From Caldalkalibacillus uzonensis (GTDB lineage: Bacteria > Bacillota > Bacilli > Caldalkalibacillales > Caldalkalibacillaceae), in assembly GCF_030814135.1 (NCBI RefSeq), contig NZ_JAUSUQ010000014.1:1-64000 (forward strand): 64,000 bases of DNA, read 5' to 3'. Within the stretch, counting starts at the first letter, position 1, and the number at the start of each line of letters is the position of its first letter. Below the pieces are notes generated by a model. It had not been told where the DNA came from. It did no database searches and was given only the letters and a program-made list of their open reading frames with translations. Below, one piece after another: positions 9,990-18,986 of the stretch. Made by a program: the position numbers and the translations under genes.

Positions 9990-10008
9990 GATAATGAGAA
10001 TCAATTTC
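9990..10008 (-). promoter_or_regulatory. Fur box, downstream copy
   Basis: GATAATGAGAATCAATTTC matches the 19-base Fur consensus at 16 positions. It lies 6 bases after the -10 box of the DUF2325 promoter, across the expected transcription start. Confidence 0.72.
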
Positions 10009-10014
10009 AATTAA

Positions 10015-10043
10015 ATTGTAAGAAAAATGCGCCCATTTGTCAA
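10015..10043 (-). promoter_or_regulatory. Promoter of the DUF2325 gene
   Basis: Minus strand TTGACA (10038-10043), exactly 17 bases, TACAAT (10015-10020). Transcription would begin near 10008, giving a leader of about 73 bases. The -35 box abuts one Fur box and the start site lies in another. Confidence 0.82.
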
Positions 10044-10060
10044 TGAAAATGATTATCAAA
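10042..10060 (-). promoter_or_regulatory. Fur box, upstream copy
   Basis: TGAAAATGATTATCA (10044-10058) matches the 7-1-7 Fur consensus TGATAATnATTATCA with one mismatch. It overlaps the upstream edge of the -35 box. Confidence 0.8.
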
Positions 10061-10063
10061 TGA

Positions 10064-10111
10064 AAAAATAACCCCAGCCATTGTGCTCTTCACCTTTAGA
10101 CACAATGGCTG
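10064..10111 (-). terminator. Terminator after the AtoE pseudogene
   Basis: Perfect 11-base stem CAGCCATTGTG/CACAATGGCTG (10075-10111) followed on the minus strand by GGGTTATTTTTT. It insulates the decayed transporter from the Fur-controlled promoter that starts just beyond it. Confidence 0.85.
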
Positions 10112-10152
10112 AGCCTGGTCATACTCTAATTCTCTTTTGGTTGTTAAGCACG

Positions 10153-11001
10153 TTAAAACACTAATAAACCAATGGAAATAATCAAGCCGCTGACAATTAG
10201 AGCCATGATACAGAATCCCATAATATCTTTTGCCCGCAGTCCGGCAATAGCAAGCGCCGGTAAAGCCCAGAAAGGTTGGATCATGTTTGTCCACGCATCT
10301 CCCCAGGCAACAGCCATGGCTGTTTTGGCTGTATCAACGCCCAGCTCCAAAGCAGCCGGAAGCATGACCGGGGCCTGCACAGCCCATTGTCCCCCGCCAG
10401 AAGGCACGAAAAAGTTTACGATACCCGCACTGATAAAGGTAAACAAGGGGAATGTATATTCGTTAGAGATCTGCACAAACCACAGAGACATTTTCTCCGC
10501 CAGCCCGGAAGAGACCATCATGCCCATAATCCCCGCATAAAACGGAAACTGGATCATAATCCCTCCCGCATTTTTAACCGCCTGTTTCACACTTTCCAAA
10601 AACCGCCGCGGTGTGCCATGAAAGAGAATGCCCAGGTTCCCGATTGCACAATGAAATAATATAAAATGAACGCCAGCCCCATGGCACCTGTCAGAAGGGA
10701 AACCAGACGGCTGTTTTCCAGTTTTTCGGCTGGTGTACGGGCAACATACTGATCTTGAGTGGCAGATTCAGCCGGTTCCTCCAGCAGTGTCCGGTCAATG
10801 TAAACCCGGTTTTCAGTTGACGTAAGCATCATCCGGTTAAGAACAGGCAGCACAACCAGTAAAGCAATTACGATAAACAGGTTAAAACCAGCAAAAATTG
10901 TATGACTGGTCGGAATCACGCCAATCAGTTCCTCACAGAAATGGATCAGGCAGATAACGCTGCATCAGGCCGTCAAAAAATATCGTTGCTCGTTTAAACA
11001 T
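10153..11001 (-). pseudogene. Short-chain fatty acid transporter (AtoE family), broken by internal deletions
   Basis: An intact start remains: GGGGGAG before an ATG at 11001, then MFKRATIFFDGLMQRYLPDPFL, the AtoE N-terminus, which hits TGA at once. Sequence resumes in another frame with EELIGVIPTSHTIFAGFNL, normally about 150 residues further on, so a large middle part is gone. A second break near 10,595-10,630 changes frame again, before GILFHGTPRRFLESVKQAV, and removes roughly 15 residues. The final 148 codons (10153-10599) are well preserved, including FFVPSGGGQWAVQAP. The family is normally about 450 residues with ten or more membrane segments, so no functional carrier can be made. A terminator, a cre-like site and a ribosome binding site persist, suggesting recent decay. 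Confidence 0.88.
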
Positions 11002-11044
11002 GCCGCTCCCCCTTTATGACTGCTCATATTGTTCTCACAAGTAA

Positions 11045-11058
11045 GGCAAACGCTTTCA
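11045..11058 (-). promoter_or_regulatory. Possible CcpA (cre) site upstream of the AtoE pseudogene
   Basis: On the minus strand TGAAAGCGTTTGCC matches the cre consensus TGWNANCGNTNWCA except at the last part (G for W and C for A). It lies 44 bases upstream of the pseudogene start. Catabolite repression would suit a fatty acid uptake gene. Confidence 0.45.
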
Positions 11059-11075
11059 TTTGAGCTGAAATTAAC

Positions 11076-11104
11076 AGGCGCATGAATCACTCATGCGCCT
11101 TTTT
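11076..11104. terminator. Hairpin terminator after cstA
   Basis: Perfect 10-base stem AGGCGCATGA/TCATGCGCCT with a 5-base loop, about 60 bases downstream of the cstA stop. The T run (TTTTT) follows it on the plus strand, while the minus side reads GTTAATTTC, so termination of cstA is plausible but the T tract faces the other way. Confidence 0.6.
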
Positions 11105-11159
11105 CAAAGATGACCAAGTGCACCTTGCGTCTCCGCATCCGACCAAGCGATAAAGGTTC

Positions 11160-12785
11160 CTAGCTGTCTGCTTTCACTGTGGTATCCTCATCCTTGGTGG
11201 CAGACAGGGAACGCCACGCCTCCATTATTAAGAACAAACACAGTACAGCCAGGAAAATGGCTGAAATAGCGAGGAAATAATTCCCTGTCGCAAAGTTGCG
11301 CTGGATGAGAACCACTAGGGCACTCAATGTCACAATAAACATAAACACCATGGGAATAATGGTAAAGTAAGATTTAACCCCTTTCTTAATCAGCCATACA
11401 GATACCGCCAGCAAGGCAATGGCCCCTAGCATCTGATTGGCTGAACCGAACAAAGGCCAGACAGTAGACCAAGTACCGGATAGTGCCAAGGCACCTGCAC
11501 CGATCAATACAATCAATGTGGATAAATGGATGTTTTTAGCTAGAGCCGGTACCCTCTGATCAGCCAGCTCCTGTACGGCATAACGGCCAAGACGTGTCGC
11601 TGAATCCAGGGTAGTAAACAGGAAGGCTGAAGCAGTTAAGGCCGCAAAGGTGGTTGCCGTTGTTTCAGCAATACCCCAATGGGACATGAAGTAGCCGATG
11701 CCAGCAGCAAAAGTACCAATCGGCCCGCCCAATTCTGCCAATCTAGCCGCATATTCTGCTTGGGTCAAATAGGCAATAGATCCAATGACGATGATAGCCA
11801 GGAAACCTTCCAGTAACATGCCGCCGTAGGTGATAAATTTCCCGCTTCTTTCATTGTCCAGCTGTTTGGCAGTCGTACCTGAAGACACCAGGGAGTGAAA
11901 TCCGGAAATAGCCCCGCAAGCAATGGTAATAAACAAGATGGGGAACAGATAACCAAGATTTTCATCATAAAAGCCAGTATAAGCGTCCATTTGAATAGCG
12001 GGAGCGGCAATAATGATACCCAGCACCGCACCAACCATCATCCCGTACAACAAGAAGGAGTTGAGATAGTCCCGGGGCTGCAAAAGGACCCACACAGGCA
12101 ATACTGATGCCACATAGGCGTAAATGAGCAAGATCCAAACCCATGTGGTTGCACTTAAGTTCAGCGGATAGTTAATGCCGATCCATACAGAAGCCAGCAT
12201 GGCAATCATACCGAAAATAGTAGCTACCACCAGGTTGACACGCAACTGGTTAACCACAAAACCAAACAGGATGGCCAGCCCCAAAAAGAGCATAGAAGCC
12301 GTAGCTGCTTGAGGGACCGCTACAAAGGTGTCAGCAACGAGGATAACAAATACACCAACAATTAAAATTAGAGCCGAAATAGAGAAAAGTAAGAATAGAA
12401 TTTGGCCGCGGTTGCCAATATACTCTTTTATCACAGCACCAATCGATTGGGCTTTATGACGGATTGATGCTTGCAGTGAACTGTAATCATGCACTCCGCC
12501 GACAAAGATGCTTCCAATCACTACCCACAGCACGGCAGGCAACCAACCAAAGACCGCTGCTGTAATCGGCCCGACAATCGGTCCTCCCCCGGCGATGGAG
12601 GCATAATGGTGCCCTAAAAGAACAGGTTTTTTAGCCGGTACATAGTCCACACCATCATGCATGGTATGAGCAGGTGTGGGACGGTTGGGGTCTATACCCA
12701 GCTTGCGTTCCAGAAATTTGCCGTAAGTAAAGTAAGCAATGATAAAGATAACACCACAAATGAACATCAACGTGAGAAAGTTCAC
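11160..12785 (-). CDS. cstA: Carbon starvation protein A (pyruvate/peptide transporter)
   Basis: 541 residues with about 15 hydrophobic segments. The CstA start, including FLERKLGIDPNRPTPAHTM, GHHYASIAGGGPIVGP and FGWLPAVLWVVIGSIFVGGVHDY, is unmistakable. Homologues import pyruvate or peptides when preferred carbon is exhausted. The start is GTG, with GAGGAGG 9 bases upstream; no ATG fits. It is the third gene of a unit with a small CC-motif protein and an unidentified 176-residue protein, 4 bases after the latter, and the unit follows a perfect cre match, consistent with repression by CcpA. Confidence 0.93.
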   Translation of the reverse strand: MNFLTLMFICGVIFIIAYFTYGKFLERKLGIDPNRPTPAHTMHDGVDYVPAKKPVLLGHHYASIAGGGPIVGPITAAVFGWLPAVLWVVIGSIFVGGVHDYSSLQASIRHKAQSIGAVIKEYIGNRGQILFLLFSISALILIVGVFVILVADTFVAVPQAATASMLFLGLAILFGFVVNQLRVNLVVATIFGMIAMLASVWIGINYPLNLSATTWVWILLIYAYVASVLPVWVLLQPRDYLNSFLLYGMMVGAVLGIIIAAPAIQMDAYTGFYDENLGYLFPILFITIACGAISGFHSLVSSGTTAKQLDNERSGKFITYGGMLLEGFLAIIVIGSIAYLTQAEYAARLAELGGPIGTFAAGIGYFMSHWGIAETTATTFAALTASAFLFTTLDSATRLGRYAVQELADQRVPALAKNIHLSTLIVLIGAGALALSGTWSTVWPLFGSANQMLGAIALLAVSVWLIKKGVKSYFTIIPMVFMFIVTLSALVVLIQRNFATGNYFLAISAIFLAVLCLFLIMEAWRSLSATKDEDTTVKADS

Positions 12786-12789
12786 CTGT

Positions 12790-13320
12790 CTAAGCCTCCT
12801 CTGTCAATTGTTTTTTAAAAGGCTCAACAAACGATTCACCCTTCGGATGAATATGCACTTCCTTAGCTTTGAGATCCACAATGGCCATATAAATTTCAGC
12901 CCAACCATACCAGCCATATTTGATAAACCTCAATTTTCTAAAGCGCCTCACCTCCCTCACAAGATCACGAGTTACTGGCTGATCGGTCACCATCACACCT
13001 AGAAAAATGGTGGACATATGTTCCCGGTGCTCGGGAACATAGTGCTTTATATTCTTGATCAGCTCCTCTTTAAACATCTGAATAAAACCCGAAGTTAACG
13101 GTGCTTTACTGGCCGCAACAAAAACGCACTGCTGATTTTCAACTCCCCAAACTTTAATCGATTTGGTAATCAAATATCGTTCATCTCTGCGTTTATACAA
13201 GGCCATAAAGGCAAGTGGGATTTGTCCAAGGTCTTCATCCCGGTACACATCAAAAAAGTGGACAAACCGGTTAGCGATCTTTTGGATATAGTGCCGAATA
13301 GTCTGTTCGTTTACCGACAT
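12790..13320 (-). CDS. Conserved-looking hypothetical protein co-transcribed with cstA
   Basis: 176 residues, soluble, basic, with no motif I recognise. It contains a run of aromatic residues (RFIKYGWYGWAEIYMAIVD) near residue 140. The ATG at 13320 is chosen because AGAGAGG lies 9 bases upstream; an ATG three codons earlier would touch the site. It lies 23 bases after the CC-motif gene and 4 bases before cstA, so it is almost certainly co-translated with the transporter and may assist or regulate it. That role is inference from position only. Confidence 0.75.
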   Translation of the reverse strand: MSVNEQTIRHYIQKIANRFVHFFDVYRDEDLGQIPLAFMALYKRRDERYLITKSIKVWGVENQQCVFVAASKAPLTSGFIQMFKEELIKNIKHYVPEHREHMSTIFLGVMVTDQPVTRDLVREVRRFRKLRFIKYGWYGWAEIYMAIVDLKAKEVHIHPKGESFVEPFKKQLTEEA

Positions 13321-13343
13321 GTGCTTCATCCTCTCTGCGACAG

Positions 13344-13646
13344 TTAGAAAAGATCGACACCGTTTGCCACAATGATTGATTTAAAGGGGCCAATTCCCCA
13401 TAGTTTGAGGTCTAATGTGTCTTTTTTCAGAAACTGTTCTATATGATATGGGACAAAGATACGCAAACCATCTACTTGAATTTCTTTAAAGCGCTGCAGG
13501 TCATCAGGCTCCCCCAAGTGGGCCGTCAGTTCCATTGGCCCGCCTCCACAACATCCTCGGGCTTTCAACAGTTGCACAGTTAATGTTTTTCCTTTGGCAG
13601 CCAGCCAGGTTTTGGCTTTATCCTCCAGCTGAACGTGGAGGGACAT
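13344..13646 (-). CDS. HesB-like CC/Se-motif small protein (cysteine form)
   Basis: 100 residues. The motif ARGCCGGG (Cys32-Cys33) within a short alpha/beta fold resembles the HesB/IscA superfamily group in which one member of the Cys-Cys pair is selenocysteine in some genomes; here both are cysteine. A good ribosome binding site (AAGGGGG) precedes ATG at 13646. It heads the cstA operon. Function is unknown; metal or Fe-S handling is inferred from family resemblance. A second HesB-like gene in this window (29418) does appear to use selenocysteine. Confidence 0.72.
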   Translation of the reverse strand: MSLHVQLEDKAKTWLAAKGKTLTVQLLKARGCCGGGPMELTAHLGEPDDLQRFKEIQVDGLRIFVPYHIEQFLKKDTLDLKLWGIGPFKSIIVANGVDLF

Positions 13647-13827
13647 CTTTAAAGCCCCCTTTCGTTGTTCAATTTAAAATTGACCAGGTTCATCCTATCT
13701 TGCCAATTATCTGACTAAATTAACAAGACCAGGAGGAATAGGCGCTCCTAAGTAAGAGGTAATAATATTATATCAATTTCCGGACAAATGAAGTAGTGGG
13801 ATGATTAACCTGCCTAATAAATATTTA

Positions 13828-13841
13828 TGAAAGCGCTGTCA
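13828..13841. promoter_or_regulatory. CcpA-binding cre site upstream of the cstA operon
   Basis: TGAAAGCGCTGTCA agrees with every defined position of the cre consensus TGWNANCGNTNWCA. It lies 182 bases upstream of the first gene of the CC-motif/orf/cstA unit and just beyond the groEL terminator. Carbon catabolite control of cstA is known in Bacillales, which supports the call. A TATAAT further downstream (about 13,770) may be the -10 box, but no convincing -35 was found. Confidence 0.7.
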
Positions 13842-13868
13842 TTTTCTATTACTATTATAACTTAGTTT

Positions 13869-13900
13869 AAAAAAACCTGCCACTGTACAGGTGGCAGGTT
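13869..13900 (-). terminator. Terminator of groES-groEL
   Basis: Minus-strand hairpin AACCTGCCAC/GTGGCAGGTT with a 7-base loop, directly followed by seven T. It lies 47 bases after the groEL stop. Confidence 0.92.
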
Positions 13901-13947
13901 GCTTCCTAATCTTGTTTTTATAATCTTGTTTTTATAGAGGAGGGGGA

Positions 13948-15582
<1,635 letters not shown>

Positions 15583-15655
15583 CTATTATGTAATATTATT
15601 TTTACTTAAAAAGTTTTAGACAACCATGGCCTGTATAACGCACACCAAGCTGATG

Positions 15656-15937
15656 TTAGCTTAAAATAGCCAGAATATCGCTCTCGCGCATAATCAGCAA
15701 TTCTTTGTTATCAAATTTAACTTCCGTTCCGGCGTATTTGGAAAAGATAACACGATCGCCTTCTTTCACTTCTAAAGGAATGCGCTCACCGTTTTCAATC
15801 CGGCCACTGCCAACAGCAACCACTTTACCTTCTTGCGGCTTTTCTTTAGCCGTATCAGGAAGCACAATGCCGCTTGCTGTTGTTTCTTCTTTTTCAATGG
15901 GTTCAATAACCACACGATCGCCTAGTGGCTTCAACAT
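15656..15937 (-). CDS. groES: Co-chaperonin GroES (10 kDa)
   Basis: 93 residues. [12 protein letters not shown] at the start and the mobile loop [19 protein letters not shown] are typical, as is [14 protein letters not shown] later. It caps the GroEL chamber. First gene of the heat-shock operon, preceded by a sigma-A promoter and a perfect CIRCE operator for HrcA. AAGGAGG precedes the ATG. Confidence 0.98.
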   Translation of the reverse strand: MLKPLGDRVVIEPIEKEETTASGIVLPDTAKEKPQEGKVVAVGSGRIENGERIPLEVKEGDRVIFSKYAGTEVKFDNKELLIMRESDILAILS

Positions 15938-15971
15938 TTCAAACGCCCTCCTTAATATTTGATTTTAATTG

Positions 15972-15998
15972 TTAGCACTCACCCAACACGAGTGCTAA
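15972..15998. promoter_or_regulatory. CIRCE operator (HrcA binding site)
   Basis: TTAGCACTC, nine bases, GAGTGCTAA: a perfect CIRCE inverted repeat. It lies 35 bases before groES and just downstream of the promoter, the standard place for HrcA repression of chaperonin operons. Confidence 0.98.
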
Positions 15999-16006
15999 CA
16001 CCTAAT

Positions 16007-16035
16007 ATATTAATCATTTTAGTTTGGTTTTGCAA
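16007..16035 (-). promoter_or_regulatory. groES-groEL promoter
   Basis: Minus strand TTGCAA (16030-16035), 17 bases, TAATAT (16007-16012). The CIRCE element begins 9 bases downstream of the -10 box. Confidence 0.82.
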
Positions 16036-16090
16036 GTCCCTTTTTCATCTGTTGTATGAAAAAGTTTTGCACTTTAATAGCATATAACTT

Positions 16091-16885
16091 TTACTCCTGA
16101 TTTATTCTTTTTGCTGCCATCCGCCGGTATGTTAGCTGGGACAGCCATACGCTGATCTCATAGAGGATGATCAACGGCACAGTGACCAAAAGGTGGGAAA
16201 GGAGCTCAGGAGGCGTAATTAAGGCCGCAATGACAAACAGGGCAAAATAGGCGTACTTACGCATGCGTTTTAACAGCAACGGGGAAACCACACCCAACCG
16301 GGTGAGAAAGAGAACCAGTAGCGGCATTTGAAAGATGAAACCAAAGGGAACAACCAGCGTGAACATAAACTGAAAATAGTGGATCATACCGTACATCTCT
16401 TCCGCCCCAAGCCGGCTGGCAATCCCCGTCATAAACTGAATGACAAAAGGGAACAACCAATAATAACCGAACGCCAAGCCGGCAACAAACAGAACGGCAG
16501 CCCCTGGAATGTAGGCCAGGGTGATTTTACGTTCTTTCTCGGTTAAACCTGGGCTAACAAAGGCCCAGATTTGGTACAACGCAAATGGAAAGGTTATCAC
16601 CAAACCAACGACGATGGAAAACAGGAAAAAAACCTTAAAGGCATCAGTTAAACCGATGACCACCCAGGGAATCTGAGCAGCCACCGGTTGTTTTTGCAGA
16701 TACTGCACCACGTTATCGGCGAGGAAAAATCCCAATACCATGGACACAAGAAAAAGGATCAAAACATAGATGACCCTTTTTCTCAATTCACCGATATGTT
16801 CCATGACGCTCATATCATCGCTTTGCTTGTGCTTAATATTGGTTCTTTTGATATGTTTGGGTATGGAACGCTGTTCCTGCTCCAT
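16091..16885 (-). CDS. tatC: Twin-arginine translocase subunit TatC
   Basis: 264 residues with six membrane segments. The conserved MSVMEHIGELRKRVIY motif and FVSPGLTEKER near the second segment identify TatC, the receptor for folded twin-arginine substrates. The ATG at 16885 has GGAGG 8 bases upstream; a start 6 codons earlier has none. It lies 38 bases after tatA, forming a minimal two-gene Tat system in the same place as B. subtilis tatAy-tatCy. Confidence 0.96.
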   Translation of the reverse strand: MEQEQRSIPKHIKRTNIKHKQSDDMSVMEHIGELRKRVIYVLILFLVSMVLGFFLADNVVQYLQKQPVAAQIPWVVIGLTDAFKVFFLFSIVVGLVITFPFALYQIWAFVSPGLTEKERKITLAYIPGAAVLFVAGLAFGYYWLFPFVIQFMTGIASRLGAEEMYGMIHYFQFMFTLVVPFGFIFQMPLLVLFLTRLGVVSPLLLKRMRKYAYFALFVIAALITPPELLSHLLVTVPLIILYEISVWLSQLTYRRMAAKRINQE

Positions 16886-16923
16886 TTCTCTCTCCTCCGG
16901 CACCAGGCAGTTTAAACAATTGT

Positions 16924-17109
16924 TTAACGATCGTTTTTCTCTTCTGTTTGCTTCGGTTTATCCTCATCAACCAGGCCATTGGTGGCATTTTTAAATTCAC
17001 GCAAGGTTTTTCCAAAGGCACGGCCCAATTCAGGCAGTTTGCTCGGCCCGAACAAGAGCAGTGCCACTAAAATAATTAAAATTAAACTGACAGGTCCGAT
17101 AGTTGGCAT
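16924..17109 (-). CDS. tatA: Twin-arginine translocase subunit TatA/TatE
   Basis: 61 residues: one N-terminal membrane helix ([21 protein letters not shown]), the [17 protein letters not shown] hinge and amphipathic helix, and a charged tail. This is the pore-forming Tat subunit. It sits 4 bases after rex and 38 bases before tatC, with GGAGG ahead of the ATG. Confidence 0.95.
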   Translation of the reverse strand: MPTIGPVSLILIILVALLLFGPSKLPELGRAFGKTLREFKNATNGLVDEDKPKQTEEKNDR

Positions 17110-17113
17110 TTGT

Positions 17114-17779
17114 TTATCCCTCCAATTTATCCAATCCTTCTTCCTTAGAAGGTGAAGGATAATGTTTTAAAAAGTAAATCAGGGTTTGTAATTCGATGGT
17201 CAGATCAATATGATGGATACGGATATGATCTGGCACATCAATTCTGGCAGGGGTAAAGTTAAGGATCCCTTTGATGCCAGCTTTGATCAGCAGGTTTACT
17301 GTCTCTTGAGCCACTTGGGCCGGCACCGTTAAAATGGCAATGGGGGTGTCAGCCAGGTCCCCTTCCTGGAGATTGTCCAAAGCATAAATGGGGATCCCGC
17401 CAATGGTTTGGCCAATCTTGTGCGGATCAACGTCGTAGGCTTTCATAATTTTGATGTTGTGGCTTTTTTGGAAATTATAGCGCAACAGGGCCGTACCCAG
17501 GTTACCAACCCCGATGAGCACCACGCCTGTTTTATTATCTTGTTCTAAGATTTTCCGAAAAAAGGACAATAAATACTCCACATTGTACCCATAACCTTTG
17601 CGGCCCAGCGCTCCAAAGTAGGAAAAATCCCGCCGGATGGTGGCTGCATCTATTTTAACAGCTTCGCTCAGTTCCGTCGATGAGATGCGCTGTTTTCCTG
17701 CCCTTTTAATATTTTCCAGCACCCGGTAATACAACGGCAGCCGCTTGGCTGTGGCTTGCGGAATCCGTTGCTCGCTCAT
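17114..17779 (-). CDS. rex: Redox-sensing transcriptional repressor Rex
   Basis: 221 residues. An N-terminal winged helix ([26 protein letters not shown]) is followed by a Rossmann NAD(H) domain with [12 protein letters not shown]. Rex senses the NADH/NAD ratio and represses fermentation and respiration genes when NADH is low. Start and the moaB stop overlap (TGATG). The order moaC-moaB-rex-tatA-tatC suggests one transcription unit. I did not find a convincing Rex operator in front of the unit. Confidence 0.96.
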   Translation of the reverse strand: MSEQRIPQATAKRLPLYYRVLENIKRAGKQRISSTELSEAVKIDAATIRRDFSYFGALGRKGYGYNVEYLLSFFRKILEQDNKTGVVLIGVGNLGTALLRYNFQKSHNIKIMKAYDVDPHKIGQTIGGIPIYALDNLQEGDLADTPIAILTVPAQVAQETVNLLIKAGIKGILNFTPARIDVPDHIRIHHIDLTIELQTLIYFLKHYPSPSKEEGLDKLEG

Positions 17780-18267
17780 CAGGCATTAACCCCTTCTTCA
17801 CCACGCAAAATAGTCAAAGCGTTAGGCAATTGATCAATGATTGCTTCTAAACAGGTTTGAGCATCTTGCACAGCACCCGGAAGGTTAATAATGAGCGAGT
17901 TGCCGCGCGTACCGCAAATGGCGCGGGTAAACATGGCCAAGCGGGAGCTCTCCAGTGCTTTGCGCCGCATCTCTTCAGCCATGCCTGGAACGACGCGGTC
18001 AATCACCTGTCTGGTCGCTTCAGGGGTGACGTCATCCGGACTTAAGCCTGTTCCGCCCACAGTGACCAGCAAATCCACTTGGTGACGGTCGGTGATCTCA
18101 ATCATATTTTCTTTCAGGGTTTCGATACAATCCGGCAAGACACGGTAGATGATAACATTGGCTTCCAGATGGTGGGTTAACACATCTTTTACCGCCGGCC
18201 CGCTGTTATCCACCCGCTCCCCCCGTGATGCTTTATTGCTCGCTACAACAATGGCCACTTTCCACAT
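17779..18267 (-). CDS. moaB: Molybdenum cofactor biosynthesis protein MoaB/MogA family
   Basis: 162 residues. The MoCF-binding signature [20 protein letters not shown] is intact, and the conserved [11 protein letters not shown] follows. The family adenylylates molybdopterin (MogA role) before metal insertion. It begins one base after the moaC stop and overlaps rex by one base. B. subtilis ydiG occupies the same position. Confidence 0.92.
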   Translation of the reverse strand: MWKVAIVVASNKASRGERVDNSGPAVKDVLTHHLEANVIIYRVLPDCIETLKENMIEITDRHQVDLLVTVGGTGLSPDDVTPEATRQVIDRVVPGMAEEMRRKALESSRLAMFTRAICGTRGNSLIINLPGAVQDAQTCLEAIIDQLPNALTILRGEEGVNA

Positions 18268-18268
18268 A

Positions 18269-18757
18269 CTAACGTTCCTCCCTCTTGAAATCTCCGCTTT
18301 TGCCTCCTGTTTTTTTCAGGAGATAGGTGGGGCCAATCACCATGCCTTTGTCCAATGCTTTACACATATCATAAATGGTCAGGGCGGCCGCTTGTGCAGC
18401 TGTAAGTGCTTCCATTTCTACACCTGTTTTTCCTGTTGTTTTTACTTCCGCATAAATTTTAATCACAGCCTGTTTCCCTTCCCGTACCGGTTCAAAGCGA
18501 ATGTCGATCCCTGTCAAGGGCAAAGGATGACACATGGGAATCCATTGGGGTGTATTTTTAGCGGCCATCACACCAGCCACTTGGGCAACGGCCAGTACAT
18601 CCCCCTTTTTAACCTTCCCTTGTTCAATCTGATCCAAAACTTCACGGGGCATTTGAACCTGGCTGAAGGCCACAGCCGTCCGTTTGGTCTCTTGTTTATC
18701 AGAGACATCGACCATCCTGGCCCTCCCCTGTTCATTAAAATGGGTAAATGACGACAT
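18269..18757 (-). CDS. moaC: Cyclic pyranopterin monophosphate synthase MoaC
   Basis: 162 residues. The conserved segments [31 protein letters not shown] and [23 protein letters not shown] (part) identify MoaC, which converts the GTP-derived intermediate to cyclic pyranopterin monophosphate in molybdenum cofactor synthesis. GGAGG lies 13 bases from the ATG, longer than usual; no better start exists. First gene of the moaC-moaB-rex-tat unit. Confidence 0.94.
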   Translation of the reverse strand: MSSFTHFNEQGRARMVDVSDKQETKRTAVAFSQVQMPREVLDQIEQGKVKKGDVLAVAQVAGVMAAKNTPQWIPMCHPLPLTGIDIRFEPVREGKQAVIKIYAEVKTTGKTGVEMEALTAAQAAALTIYDMCKALDKGMVIGPTYLLKKTGGKSGDFKREER

Positions 18758-18797
18758 GGTTTATGTTGAGCCTCCTGTTTTAAGTGCCAAAATGTTG

Positions 18798-18833
18798 GTG
18801 AACAAATTTGTGCACGATTCCGTATTTATTGTA
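18798..18833 (-). promoter_or_regulatory. Promoter of the moaC-rex unit with a palindromic operator candidate
   Basis: Minus-strand -10 box TACAAT (18828-18833), with a weak -35 AAGACA 18 bases upstream. Starting about where transcription should begin is an 18-base near-perfect palindrome, GTGAACAAATTTGTGCAC (18798-18815, 8 of 9 pairs). It looks like an operator, but the half-sites do not match the Rex consensus, so the regulator is unknown. Confidence 0.45.
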
Positions 18834-18986
18834 CATCATTTCACATATCCTTGTCTTGCACCAAGCGGCTTCCCATTTAAAAAAATGGTGAACTTTTTTT
18901 GAACAATCAGGTGAGCTTGGGACTTTGGCTAGCCTTGAACAACACTTGTCCCTCAGGTACACTGAAAAAGAACTGGGGTGAAGAAC

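Noticed and set aside
18886-18906. Possible Rex operator TTGTTCA-N7-TTCACCA upstream of moaC
   Set aside because: Half-sites match only partly and the spacing is 7 rather than the usual 6; it is mostly an A tract.
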